From Gammaproteobacteria bacterium (GTDB taxonomy: Bacteria; Pseudomonadota; Gammaproteobacteria; Pseudomonadales; Pseudohongiellaceae), in contig JAPORB010000226.1 in NCBI GenBank assembly GCA_026710425.1, positions 1-34,777 on the forward strand: a stretch of 34,777 nucleotides of DNA, written 5' to 3'. The translations under genes were made by a program, and so were the position numbers. The notes beneath the pieces are model-generated. The model ran no database searches. It was not told the DNA's origin and saw only the letters and a program-made list of their open reading frames with translations. Position 1 is the stretch's first letter. Each line of letters starts with the position of its first letter. Below, one piece after another: positions 8,220 through 17,212 of the stretch.

Positions 8220-8469
8220 CAGGCCATTGACTATTTGAGCGCAAATATATTCATGTTCGCCGCCAAAATGCGAACCGAAGTGGATCATAATACCTTCTGG
8301 CCAACGCAGGCTCTCTTCTATAAACTGGAAGAGATATAGGTTCTGGAATTTAGAGTCAGCCGAGACTGCTTTTGGCGGCGAGTTTGATATTCGCGAGTTT
8401 CATTATGTGCTACTGGGTCAGGGTGTAGTCTTGCCACTGGATTTGCTTAAATCAGTAATTGATTATTAA
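8220..8469 (+). pseudogene. relic of the C-terminus of a DUF885 peptidase gene
   Basis: Frame-by-frame reading gives QAIDYLSAN, then RTEVDHNTFWPTQALFYKL, a TAG at 8337-8339, VLEFR, a frameshift near 8353, then ESAETAFGGEFDIREFH, YVLLGQGV, LPLDLL and a TAA at 8467-8469. This aligns without a gap up to the frameshift with the end of the intact DUF885 protein encoded at 13361-15199 (QAIDFFAQN, SEVRRYLVLPGQATSYKIG, ILELR, FDIRKFHDIVLGGGALPL). The relic keeps about 83 of roughly 600 residues and has at least one stop and one frameshift. No upstream DUF885 sequence is visible, so it is a truncated, decayed copy. Confidence 0.8.
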
Positions 8470-8632
8470 ATTACGGACATGATAAAGCACTGTATAGACT
8501 GGGTTTGTCGACCGATCTGCCAGTATTGGCCGATTAAACTGATTTAGTTTTTCAGCTAAATTCCGAACACAATCTACTCAGGAATTGGGTCTGCTGATTT
8601 TAACTCCATTACTTTTCATAGGAGAAACATTC

Positions 8633-10642
8633 ATGCCAAAAACTGTTTGCTGGCAATCGTTGCTGTTGCTGATCTTTACTCTGCCCGTTTGCAGTTCCGC
8701 CCAGGAAAAGCCCGGCATGACAGCCATTGATTTGCTTAACCTTCCGAGTCTGTCGGAGCCACAATTGGCACCCGACAGCAACGCCTTGGTCTATGTCCGT
8801 GCTGACTCTGACTGGAAGTCCAACCGCCGTGTCAATCATCTCTGGATGAAACGCCTGCCCGATGGTCAGGCATTTCAGATAACTTTTGGCGAGAAAGGTG
8901 AGAGTACTCCGCGCTGGTCTCCGGACAGCACTCATATAGCATTCCTCACCGAGCGGGGAGATGATATCAACAGGCAGATTTATGTCATGCCGGCCCGAGG
9001 CGGCGAAGCTCGGGCACTGACTGATCTAGATACGGAGCCCGCAAGCATAAGCTGGGCACCCGACGGTCAATCAATGTATTTTCTGGCCAGCATTCCTCTG
9101 ACCGAAAAAGAGAAAGAGCAGCAAGCATTGCAGGACGATGTGATTGCTTTCGACAATGACTGGAAGCATCGGCATCTGTGGTGCGTGTCTGTGGATGATG
9201 GCAGCATCAGCCAGATTACCGAGGGAGATTTTTCGGTTATTGACTATTCGTTGTCAAACAGCGGTGAGCAGGTGGTGATGCAACGCGCACCCTCTCCCTT
9301 GCTTGATGATGGTTTCAGCAGCGAACTTGTGGTGATGAACCTGACTGATAAAAGCATGCAGCAACTGACCAGTAATTCACAGCGCGAATCCGCTGGTCAG
9401 CTGTCTCCCGACGAGTCCATGGTACTGTATATATCGGACACTAACAGCCGTGGTGAAAATTACTTTGACAGGAATCTGTTCGTCATTCCGGCGATTGGTG
9501 GTGAGCCGCGATTGCTGCTGGAGGAGATCCCTTATAGCGTGCTGGATGCAAGCTGGTCCGCTGAAGGGGAGTCGATCCTGTTGCTGGCCAACACCGGAGT
9601 GCGTACCAATATTTTCAAGGTGGGTGTTCCTACCGGAGAGTTAATCCAGGTCTCCAGTGGTGATCATGCCCTTGGTGGCTGGTCTTATTTGCCGCAAGCG
9701 GATACCCATTTGGTAGTCGTTTCCACAGCATCCAGCCCCGGGGAAGTGTTTTTGCTTCGGGATGGCGGAATGAGTCAGCTAAGTGATGTATTCGATGCCC
9801 TAACAGAGCAATTCTGGTTGCCGAAGCAGGAGGCGATTACCTGGAAAGGTGCCGATGGCGAGAGTGTGGAAGGGGTACTGTATTACCCTCGTGATTATAG
9901 CGAGGGCCAACGCTATCCTCTGATTGTGCAGACTCATGGTGGACCTCGCGCTTCAGACAAGCTCAGTTTCCCCCGCCCCAGAACCTTTGTGCCGCTGGCA
10001 ACCGACCGAGGCTGGTTTGTGCTGCAGCCCAACTACCGTGGCTCGACTGGCTATGGGGATGAGTTCATGCGCAACCAGGTCGGCAATTACTGGGACCAGT
10101 CACATTTGGATGTAATGACTGGAGTCGATCATCTGATTGCAGGGGGCATGGTGGATTCTGAGCGCATGGCAAAGATGGGCTGGAGCGCGGGCGGTCATAT
10201 GACCAACAAGATCGTTACACATACTGATCGGTTTAGGGCAGCCTCATCGGGGGCAGGAGCGGCAAACTGGTTGTCCATGTACTCCCAGACGGACATTCGG
10301 CTGCATCGCAGTAACTGGTTTGGTGGCGGTCCCTGGAATGAAGATGCACCTGTCGAGCAATACTGGGACCAATCGCCAATCAGAGAGGCTTGGAAGGTCA
10401 CAACGCCAACGCTGCTTCTGGTGGGTGAGGAAGATGCCCGGGTACCGGCACCGCAGTCGGTGGAGTTTTACCGCGCCCTTAAAGCCAATGATGTGGAGAC
10501 CGAACTGTACATTGCTCCCAGAGAGGGCCATGGCTGGCGCGAACTTCGGCACCAGTTATTCAAAATCAATAAGGAAATGGCTTGGTTCGAAGAGCATGTG
10601 CTGGGCCATGAGTATCAGTGGGAAACGCCACCGGAAGTCTAG
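8633..10642 (+). CDS. exported S9-family prolyl-oligopeptidase-like peptidase
   Basis: The ATG at 8633 is preceded by AGGAG at about 9 bases and begins a signal peptide (VCWQSLLLLIFTLPVCSSA, cleavage near residue 24). The 669-residue product has an N-terminal beta-propeller region (about 40-390) with repeated WSPDS, WAPDG and LSPDE blades typical of acylaminoacyl- and dipeptidyl-peptidases. The C-terminal alpha/beta-hydrolase domain contains GWSAGG with nucleophile Ser518, Asp601 in GEEDARVP and His633 in EGHGW. It should cleave oligopeptides in the periplasm or at the surface; the exact specificity is not readable. It heads a peptide-utilisation neighbourhood with the TonB receptor and the DUF885 peptidase downstream, though a 509-base gap means it is probably transcribed alone. 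Confidence 0.92.
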   Translation: MPKTVCWQSLLLLIFTLPVCSSAQEKPGMTAIDLLNLPSLSEPQLAPDSNALVYVRADSDWKSNRRVNHLWMKRLPDGQAFQITFGEKGESTPRWSPDSTHIAFLTERGDDINRQIYVMPARGGEARALTDLDTEPASISWAPDGQSMYFLASIPLTEKEKEQQALQDDVIAFDNDWKHRHLWCVSVDDGSISQITEGDFSVIDYSLSNSGEQVVMQRAPSPLLDDGFSSELVVMNLTDKSMQQLTSNSQRESAGQLSPDESMVLYISDTNSRGENYFDRNLFVIPAIGGEPRLLLEEIPYSVLDASWSAEGESILLLANTGVRTNIFKVGVPTGELIQVSSGDHALGGWSYLPQADTHLVVVSTASSPGEVFLLRDGGMSQLSDVFDALTEQFWLPKQEAITWKGADGESVEGVLYYPRDYSEGQRYPLIVQTHGGPRASDKLSFPRPRTFVPLATDRGWFVLQPNYRGSTGYGDEFMRNQVGNYWDQSHLDVMTGVDHLIAGGMVDSERMAKMGWSAGGHMTNKIVTHTDRFRAASSGAGAANWLSMYSQTDIRLHRSNWFGGGPWNEDAPVEQYWDQSPIREAWKVTTPTLLLVGEEDARVPAPQSVEFYRALKANDVETELYIAPREGHGWRELRHQLFKINKEMAWFEEHVLGHEYQWETPPEV

Positions 10643-11151
10643 TAAACTGCCGACTGATTGGAGGACTTATGGTCATGCCAGCTAACCCTATACTTGGGTT
10701 GGGCTTGCAGTATGGCATTTTGGATGATGATCGGCTTAGTCCCATTAGTAGGGCTCTCTAGTGGTGATTCCGATGACACGTAACGAGTTTGCTCTGAGTT
10801 GAATCAATATTTTCCGGTAAATTTCTTTTGCTGCAACATGTTGTGAAAAGCGTAAGTTGCTTTAACGAAGGATCGACCATCCCATGAATTTTCCTGCCCC
10901 AAGCAATCTTGCAGTGTCCGACCCCTCGTATGAACTCTGTACAGGAACCGCCTCCTCAATTACAATTTGTTATAAATTGACACCACCGCTTCATGATCTG
11001 GCATCAAGTTGAGTGCATACTTGTTCGATACTCCCGGGAAGCTAGCGGATATCGCTAACCAAATGGGCTGAAACGCGCTTTTCAGCGGAACCGCCCAAGT
11101 ACCTGGTTCACTTCCTTTCCACAGACGAGTCTGCTCAAGGGTCCGCAAGAA
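10643..11151. other. 509-base interval with a possible gene fragment on minus
   Basis: The minus strand has an open frame at 10960-11148 ending in TAA. Its product (RLWKGSEPGTWAVPLKSA, FPGVSNKYALNLM, HEAVVSIYNKL) looks more protein-like than chance and resembles an orphaned C-terminus, but I cannot name the family and there is no start or upstream continuation. A short AACCC/GGGTT hairpin without a T run follows the S9 peptidase gene near 10685-10701. The promoter of the TonB receptor gene should lie here too. Confidence 0.4.
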
Positions 11152-13335
11152 ATGATGCCAATGTTTTGTTTGCAGGTTCGAAACAAGTTGGCTCTGGCAA
11201 CAGGCCTGACCGCAGTACTGTTATTGACCTACCTCCAGACCGGGTTTGCCCAGAACCCGGTTACTTCTGACGATGCGACAGTAACGTATCCGGCTGATTT
11301 CTTTGCCCAGTTTCAGCCCTACTCCGTAAACGATATGCTTCAGCGCATTCCAGGCATCAACCTGGCTCTTGGTGGAGGCGGGGGCAGTGCTCAGGGCGGT
11401 CCTGGCAGTTCCGGCGGTGGCGAGCGTCGAGGACTTGGTGCGGGTGGTGATCAGGTTCTGATCAATGGTCGCCGGATTGCCGGTAAGGGCAATGAAGGCA
11501 ACGCCCAGCTTTCCCGGATCCCTGCTTCGGAAGTCCAGTATATTGAAATTATCCGCGGCACTTCCGGCGACCTGGATGTGCGCGGCGGTCGGCAGGTGAT
11601 CAATATTGTACTCACAGAGGAAGAGGCCAACACCAGCTATGCCTTCGAAGTGAACATGGACTACAACCATGATGACACCTTCAATCCGGGCAGCAAGCTC
11701 TCTGCTACGGGGCAGAACGGTGCATTCAACTATTTTCTGAGTGCCGAAATCGAACCTCGTTACGAGTACCGGGACGGCTTCGAAGTCAGCATCAAACCGG
11801 ATGGCAGCCTTAACCAGACGGTCAAGCGCGATCAGCTGAGAGATGCCCAACCGAAATCCGTGGTGGCTAATTTCGGTTATGAATTTGATCCACAAAACAC
11901 AGCCAACCTGAATCTGCAGTGGGTGGATAATGATTTTAATTTCTTTACCGATCGGATAATAACGGATTTTGATGGTGCTGATAGTGTTGTTCGATTGGAA
12001 CATGATGACGAGCCAACTACGGATGGCTCTTGGGAGATTGGTGGCGATTACATGCACATTTTTGGTGACACAAGCCGCTGGAAGACGCTCTTTATTGTGA
12101 ATGAGGCTGAACAGAGCAGTATTCGGGATCGATACATTCTAGGGAGTGATTCACGCACCAATGACCTGCATCTAAACAATTATGAGCGTTATCGGGAGCG
12201 TATAGTCAGGTCTTCCTATATCTTTGACTTGTTCGGCGATCAGTCAATCGAGGCCGGTGTGGAGGGTGCTCAGACCCTTCTGGATACCTCTTTGCAACTG
12301 GGGCTGTTGGATGAGAACGAACCCGGGAATCCCCGTTTCGGAGGGCTGAGTCCGGTTACCGATTCAATAGGCCATGTGGAAGAAATGCGCTATGAATATT
12401 TTGCCATCCACAATTGGTCAATAAACGACAGAATGACGTTGGAGACCACTTTATTGTTCGAAGACAGCACCATCTCCCAGGAAGGCACCTTGAACAATTC
12501 AAGGGACTTCACTTTTTTTCGTCCCAAGGTAGATTATCGCTATGACATCACCCCGGCAGTGCAGTTCAGGGCGACCATTGAAAAAGATGTCATGCAACTG
12601 AGCTTTCGTGATTTCACGGCAGGTGTGGATTCAAGTGATGATGAGCAGAACGCGTTCGAAGGGAATGCTGATCTGAGGCAAACCCAGTCCTGGCGCTACG
12701 AAGCCAATGTCGAGTATCGGTTGCCAAACGACGCAGGCGTTATCAACACCAACCTGTTCCTTCATCAGTTTGAGGACATTATCGATAATGTTGATGTTTC
12801 TACTGAAGACCAGATCCTTTCCGCCCGTGGCAACATCGGCGATGGCCAGCGTTATGGTATAAACCTGAACACCAGTTTGCGTCTTAACTTTATCAATCAG
12901 CCGAACATGTTGTTGACTTCAGGACTTATGCTCGAAGAGCCCTCCCAAATTGATCCATTCACGGGATTGGAGCGTGAGCGATCAATTCGTGGAGGCGGCA
13001 GTAACTATAGGCTTGGTTTTCGTCATGATCTGCCGCACCTCAGCAATATGAACTGGGGATTCAACTACCGGAAAGAGTTTTATAACGACTTTCTGGTCTG
13101 GGACATTGACAAGATCGAGCACTATCCGAAGATGGGATCATACTTCGGCTGGTTTGAGTTCCAGTCCTGGGCTAATCTGGTGTATCGCATTGAGTTAAGG
13201 GATTCCCGCCTTCGTTGCCGTATTCGAACTCGCTATATCAACGGCACGATAGCCAACGGGGACATTGATGAGATTGAGGACTCCTGCTCTGACGCAGGTC
13301 CGGTGTGGGCAATCAAGATACGCGGCACGTTCTGA
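11152..13335 (+). CDS. TonB-dependent outer-membrane receptor with glycine-rich plug insertion
   Basis: The 727-residue product has a signal peptide (cleavage near GFAQ, residue 34), a plug domain at about 47-155 and a beta barrel at about 165-727 ending in Phe as required for barrel insertion. Plug landmarks are FAQFQPYSVNDMLQRIPGI, QVLINGRRI, LSRIPASEVQYIEIIRG and GGRQVINIVL. Between the first two lies a stretch of about 28 residues (73-100) that is very rich in glycine. I see no clear TonB box. Such receptors import ligands too large for porins using TonB energy. The ligand is not readable, but flanking peptidases suggest peptides. The gene converges with the DUF885 gene, with only 25 bases between their stop codons. 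ATG codons at 11152 and 11155 are equally possible starts. Confidence 0.88.
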   Translation: MMPMFCLQVRNKLALATGLTAVLLLTYLQTGFAQNPVTSDDATVTYPADFFAQFQPYSVNDMLQRIPGINLALGGGGGSAQGGPGSSGGGERRGLGAGGDQVLINGRRIAGKGNEGNAQLSRIPASEVQYIEIIRGTSGDLDVRGGRQVINIVLTEEEANTSYAFEVNMDYNHDDTFNPGSKLSATGQNGAFNYFLSAEIEPRYEYRDGFEVSIKPDGSLNQTVKRDQLRDAQPKSVVANFGYEFDPQNTANLNLQWVDNDFNFFTDRIITDFDGADSVVRLEHDDEPTTDGSWEIGGDYMHIFGDTSRWKTLFIVNEAEQSSIRDRYILGSDSRTNDLHLNNYERYRERIVRSSYIFDLFGDQSIEAGVEGAQTLLDTSLQLGLLDENEPGNPRFGGLSPVTDSIGHVEEMRYEYFAIHNWSINDRMTLETTLLFEDSTISQEGTLNNSRDFTFFRPKVDYRYDITPAVQFRATIEKDVMQLSFRDFTAGVDSSDDEQNAFEGNADLRQTQSWRYEANVEYRLPNDAGVINTNLFLHQFEDIIDNVDVSTEDQILSARGNIGDGQRYGINLNTSLRLNFINQPNMLLTSGLMLEEPSQIDPFTGLERERSIRGGGSNYRLGFRHDLPHLSNMNWGFNYRKEFYNDFLVWDIDKIEHYPKMGSYFGWFEFQSWANLVYRIELRDSRLRCRIRTRYINGTIANGDIDEIEDSCSDAGPVWAIKIRGTF

Positions 13336-13360
13336 CAGCACCCAAACCAAATGATTGGAC

Positions 13361-15199
13361 TTAACTCCGGGTGACCTCAATGTAATTGTCCACTCGACGC
13401 TCAAGGATGGCTAGTGGCAGGGCACCACCGCCCAGTACAATGTCGTGAAACTTCCTTATATCAAAGTCATCACCCAATTGTTCCCTTGCCCGCTCACGCA
13501 ACTCCAGAATTTTTAGCATGCCGATCTTGTAGCTGGTAGCTTGACCGGGCAGTACCAAGTAACGCCGCACTTCCGACACGATCGACGGTAGGGGTGTGGA
13601 GACGTTCTGCGCAAAGAAATCAATGGCCTGTTGTTCCGACCAGCCCATAGCGTGCATGCCGGTATCAACTACCAGCCTCACGGCGCGCCACATTTCACTG
13701 ACCAGTCTGCCGAAATCGGAGTAGGGATCCTGATAGCCGCCCATCTCCCTGGCCAGCAGCTCTGTATACAGGGCCCAACCCTCCACATAGGCATTGAAGA
13801 AGGACTGGCTGCGAAAGGCGGGAAGGGATTCCAACTCCAATGCAATTGCAATCTGCATGTGATGTCCCGGCAGACCCTCATGATAGGCGACGGCTTCCAA
13901 CTCGGTTATCGGATTGGCCCCCATATCAGAAAGGTGGATGTAGTACACACCTGGTACTGACCCATCGGGACTGCTGGGAAAATAGTGCGCTGCTGCCCCA
14001 TCCTGTTCTCGGAAAGCCTCAACCCGCTTCACTACAAGATCAGCTTTGGGCAGAATCCCAAAGTATTCAGGTAGCAGTGCCTTCATGTTTTCAATGTAAC
14101 CTGTAGACTCGTCCAGAAACCGTTGCCGCCCCTCGTCGGTATTTGGGTAGAAAAACTGTTCTCCGGTCGAAATAAACTCGAAGAATTCGAGCAGATCTCC
14201 TTCAAACCCGACTTTTTCCCTGATGGCCTCCATTTCGATGCGGAGACGCTCAACCTCATCCAGACCGATCTTGTGAATCTCTTCAGCGGTAAGGTCGGTG
14301 GTGGTATAGGAGCGTAGCATCTGATTATAGAAAGCCCGGCCTTCAGGTAGGGCACTGACTCCTACAGGCTCCGCAGGAGCCCGCAACATGTCTTCTTCCA
14401 ACCAGATTACTAGTTCTGTATAGGCAGGCTGCAATTGGTTCTGCAGGGCTGTTCGGGCCCGATCTTTCAGGGTGTTGGCAATGGAGTCATCAATTTCGCC
14501 ACTTTCCACAAGCCCGTTGATTTTCGACTGAGCATCGCTCCATAAGGCAGAGTCATTCGCGCCGTCATCAAAGGGCTGGCCGGATACCAGATTGTTTGAG
14601 GCATCAATGACGAACTCGTAGGCGAAACGTGGTGGTCGCACGCCGCGTTCCGCATTGTCCTGGGCCCATTCCAGCTGCTGGCGCAAGGCGCGCCCCACGC
14701 CTTCAATACGGCTGATATAGGCTTCCATTTCGTCGAGAGATGCCACCGTGTGGTAGTTCATCAGTACCACAGGCAGGGAATCATGCATGCCGCCCATTTG
14801 CTCAAAGATATATTCCTGGTAGGCGAAGGCGAAGTTATCTCGCGACTGCTCATACAAATATACCCATAGGTCGTAAGATGTTTTGCCCTCGAAATCCAGT
14901 GACTCATAGTCAAAGTTGTTGCGTAACTCTTCCACTGTGGCTGCTTGCCAGTCCAGTTGTTCCTGGACCGCTTCGAGAGACATCTGATCGATCTGATCAT
15001 TTAGTTCCTTGCGACCCAGAGTGGTGAGCTCGATGGGGCTGAAACGCAGCCGCTCCTCATTACGCAACTCAAACCAGGTGTTGAGACGCTCGGTCTCGGT
15101 TACGGGGTCCACATTCTGAGCTGGCGGTTTATCAGCGGGCTCACTACAGGCCACCAGCATCAGGGCAGTGGCGGTTATAATGCCAAGGCGCAAAGTCAT
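13361..15199 (-). CDS. DUF885-family lipoprotein peptidase
   Basis: The 612-residue product begins with a lipoprotein signal (LVAC, Cys18 lipidated) after an AGGA site 8 bases from the ATG. It belongs to the DUF885 family of mostly alpha-helical putative metallopeptidases. The signature HEGLPGHH (440-447) is the presumed zinc site, AREMGGYQDP follows about 50 residues later, and the C-terminus carries the usual PGQATSYKIG, ILELRERA and FDIRKFHDIVLGGG blocks. Length fits the family. The protein should be anchored to the inner or outer membrane facing the periplasm and may finish peptide degradation begun by the S9 peptidase. That cooperation is inferred from position. A decayed homologue lies at 8220-8469. 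Confidence 0.9.
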   Translation of the reverse strand: MTLRLGIITATALMLVACSEPADKPPAQNVDPVTETERLNTWFELRNEERLRFSPIELTTLGRKELNDQIDQMSLEAVQEQLDWQAATVEELRNNFDYESLDFEGKTSYDLWVYLYEQSRDNFAFAYQEYIFEQMGGMHDSLPVVLMNYHTVASLDEMEAYISRIEGVGRALRQQLEWAQDNAERGVRPPRFAYEFVIDASNNLVSGQPFDDGANDSALWSDAQSKINGLVESGEIDDSIANTLKDRARTALQNQLQPAYTELVIWLEEDMLRAPAEPVGVSALPEGRAFYNQMLRSYTTTDLTAEEIHKIGLDEVERLRIEMEAIREKVGFEGDLLEFFEFISTGEQFFYPNTDEGRQRFLDESTGYIENMKALLPEYFGILPKADLVVKRVEAFREQDGAAAHYFPSSPDGSVPGVYYIHLSDMGANPITELEAVAYHEGLPGHHMQIAIALELESLPAFRSQSFFNAYVEGWALYTELLAREMGGYQDPYSDFGRLVSEMWRAVRLVVDTGMHAMGWSEQQAIDFFAQNVSTPLPSIVSEVRRYLVLPGQATSYKIGMLKILELRERAREQLGDDFDIRKFHDIVLGGGALPLAILERRVDNYIEVTRS

Positions 15200-15698
15200 T
15201 CTGTAATCCTAAAATTCTGAGTTGAGCAATTAGTAGCCGGACGATCATACTAGCCATCCGGCCATGTTTCTTCAATCCCCTATCGCTGGGCAGAAGGTTT
15301 CATCGTGGCAGGACATCGGGCCGGTTTATAGCGTCCGAGTGAACGAGAAGGTCGGCGGCCACTACGGGAGTATGCATACTTGCCCAATCATATCAGCTTA
15401 TGCCGAGGCTGACTGGGGAAACACAGTTAATTCAGTTTCGGTGATGCCATGATCATGCATCGGGCTTGCTGATATTGGTAGGGATTTAAAAAATGGCTCA
15501 TCTTCTTATGCATCTGTTAGGTGTTGAATTGGCAAGCAGAACGTCATTCGCTCTTCATAGTTGTTAGACGATTCGGCATCTCCGATTGAAACTTTCCGAG
15601 TTTTGATACCTAGGGATAAATTTACAAAAGCCATAAAACTGCCAATATGACTCTTTTTGAGTTTTCAGGTTAGTGTAACCCCAAATTAATTAGCGACA
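15200..15698. other. 499-base interval without a supported gene
   Basis: It holds the upstream region of the minus-strand DUF885 gene. A 12-bp perfect palindrome, AGTATGCATACT, lies at 15369-15380, about 170 bases from that start. I saw no protein pattern or RNA gene. Confidence 0.5.
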
Positions 15699-15962
15699 GT
15701 GCAAATTCCCAAAAATCAGCCACACAAAGATGACGAAGATAGCGTAAACAGTTTACCGAAAAAGGTTTTACTGTTCATGCTTATTTTGCCTATCTATTAT
15801 TTCAGAGCGTTAGGGACCGGGATGTCCTTTGTTCTGATACTTTTTATTTATATTTTTTGGATCGGTAATATATTGGGTTCTTCTCTGAGAAATACTATGG
15901 AATTTATCATTGTGCTTCCATTCGTGCTCCTGATAGTAATCAAGATACTAGGTGAAAAGTAA
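15699..15962 (+). CDS. possible small membrane protein
   Basis: A GTG-started frame of 87 codons encodes a charged N-terminus of about 20 residues followed by strongly hydrophobic stretches at about 22-35, 43-57 and 67-82, consistent with two or three membrane helices and a short KILGEK tail. I recognise no family, there is no clear ribosome-binding site and the surroundings are AT-rich, which favours chance hydrophobic frames. It could be real but isolated. Confidence 0.3.
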   Translation: MQIPKNQPHKDDEDSVNSLPKKVLLFMLILPIYYFRALGTGMSFVLILFIYIFWIGNILGSSLRNTMEFIIVLPFVLLIVIKILGEK

Positions 15963-17212
15963 CAGCTAGAATATTATGAAATGATTTGATAGCTGCGTTG
16001 AATATGAATCAAGCTGAACTTCAGCTTTTGCTACCTGCAAAGTAGTCCGTACTTGCTCAGTGAGCTTGGTCCGTCCTTAGAGATGTGGAGTCGCGTAGGG
16101 TATGAACCAACGCTTAATGGTGCAGGACAGTCTGGAGAGGGATATACTGGATTCTTCATCCTGCTAGCTTTTACCCATGAATTATATTCCGATAGACCTT
16201 AATTGTTGACATGATTTAGCGATAAGAGCTGCGATTGCTCGAATCGCAGTGCGCCAGTTTCGGAAGAGCGAAATAAAAGGTCTGGGCATTTCTCTTGTTC
16301 TCTTGGACTTGCACAAGATAACCCGCCAGTTAATTGCACTGACCTGCGGCGATACTATCAGTGAAAATAGATGTTCTGAAGACACGGCAGCGACTAACGA
16401 CTTAGCAGAAATGAAAAATGGATATGCTTCCTCCATTCGATCTGTATCAATTGAAATAGTAATCCAGCAACGAGAGTGAGTGGAAACCTTGGATCTTCAA
16501 TTAGTGGGCATCATGGTTGAATCTGATGATGCCTTCATTCAATTCAATTATGTTTAGGGGATATTTATAAATTCCCTAATACTGGTTTGATTATTAGCAG
16601 ACTGATTTACCTTCTCCGATATTGCAGGTATTTTCTTGGTAATGAGTTGTTTTCCCGTGTAAATGATAATGCCTGATCAACCAGAATGGCCTTATTCCAT
16701 CAATAGCTTCATGAAATTTTCCTTGTATTTCATTGTAGCCATGATATTTACACCTCTGTCTTTTCTAAGGATGTAGAGCCCATTTACATGATGTAGCGGG
16801 CTAGACGAACCAGTCTCTTTGAATATTACTCTTCAAGCCTTTCTGATGTTCATCTAGGCTGATTTTTCCTGATATGATTCTACCAGATGCATAGCTCTGT
16901 CTTCATAGAGTCAGGATCAGACCTTTTGATATAATGGTCAAAACTTAAACGCACTTATCTTAACGAACTGAGGCTGCTTGGCACTTTGTCCAAATGGTGA
17001 TTGACTAGAACTGATTCCGATGCGCCTTTGTCGATCATAACTATGGCTTTTGCCTTGAAATACAGGTTGGATTGTTTATCTTGTCCATTAGCCAAGCAGC
17101 CAATATGATGTTTAACTTAGGGTCAGGTTGGCGGAATGGGCAGCGGTTTGGATATTTCAATTTTTGTATAGTTGGAATATCATGTAATCTCTAAAAAAGG
17201 AATTGTATTGTT
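15963..17212. other. 1.25-kb AT-rich gene-poor interval
   Basis: Several short frames are open (about 62 codons ending near 16200; about 93 codons ending at 16479; 84 codons on minus at 16182-16436), but none shows a known motif, a good start site or consistent coding character. I saw no transposase, integrase, tRNA or long repeat. It may be decayed accessory DNA. The promoter of the metalloprotease gene should lie near its right end. Confidence 0.5.

Noticed and set aside
8585..8632. Upstream start for the S9 peptidase
   Set aside because: The ATG at 8633 has AGGAG at the right distance and is followed by a normal signal peptide.
15369..15380. 12-bp perfect palindrome as an operator
   Set aside because: It is isolated, about 170 bases from the nearest start, and has no promoter elements around it.
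16182..16479. Opposing open frames of 76-84 codons
   Set aside because: Neither has a known motif, membrane pattern or ribosome-binding site; both are compatible with chance.
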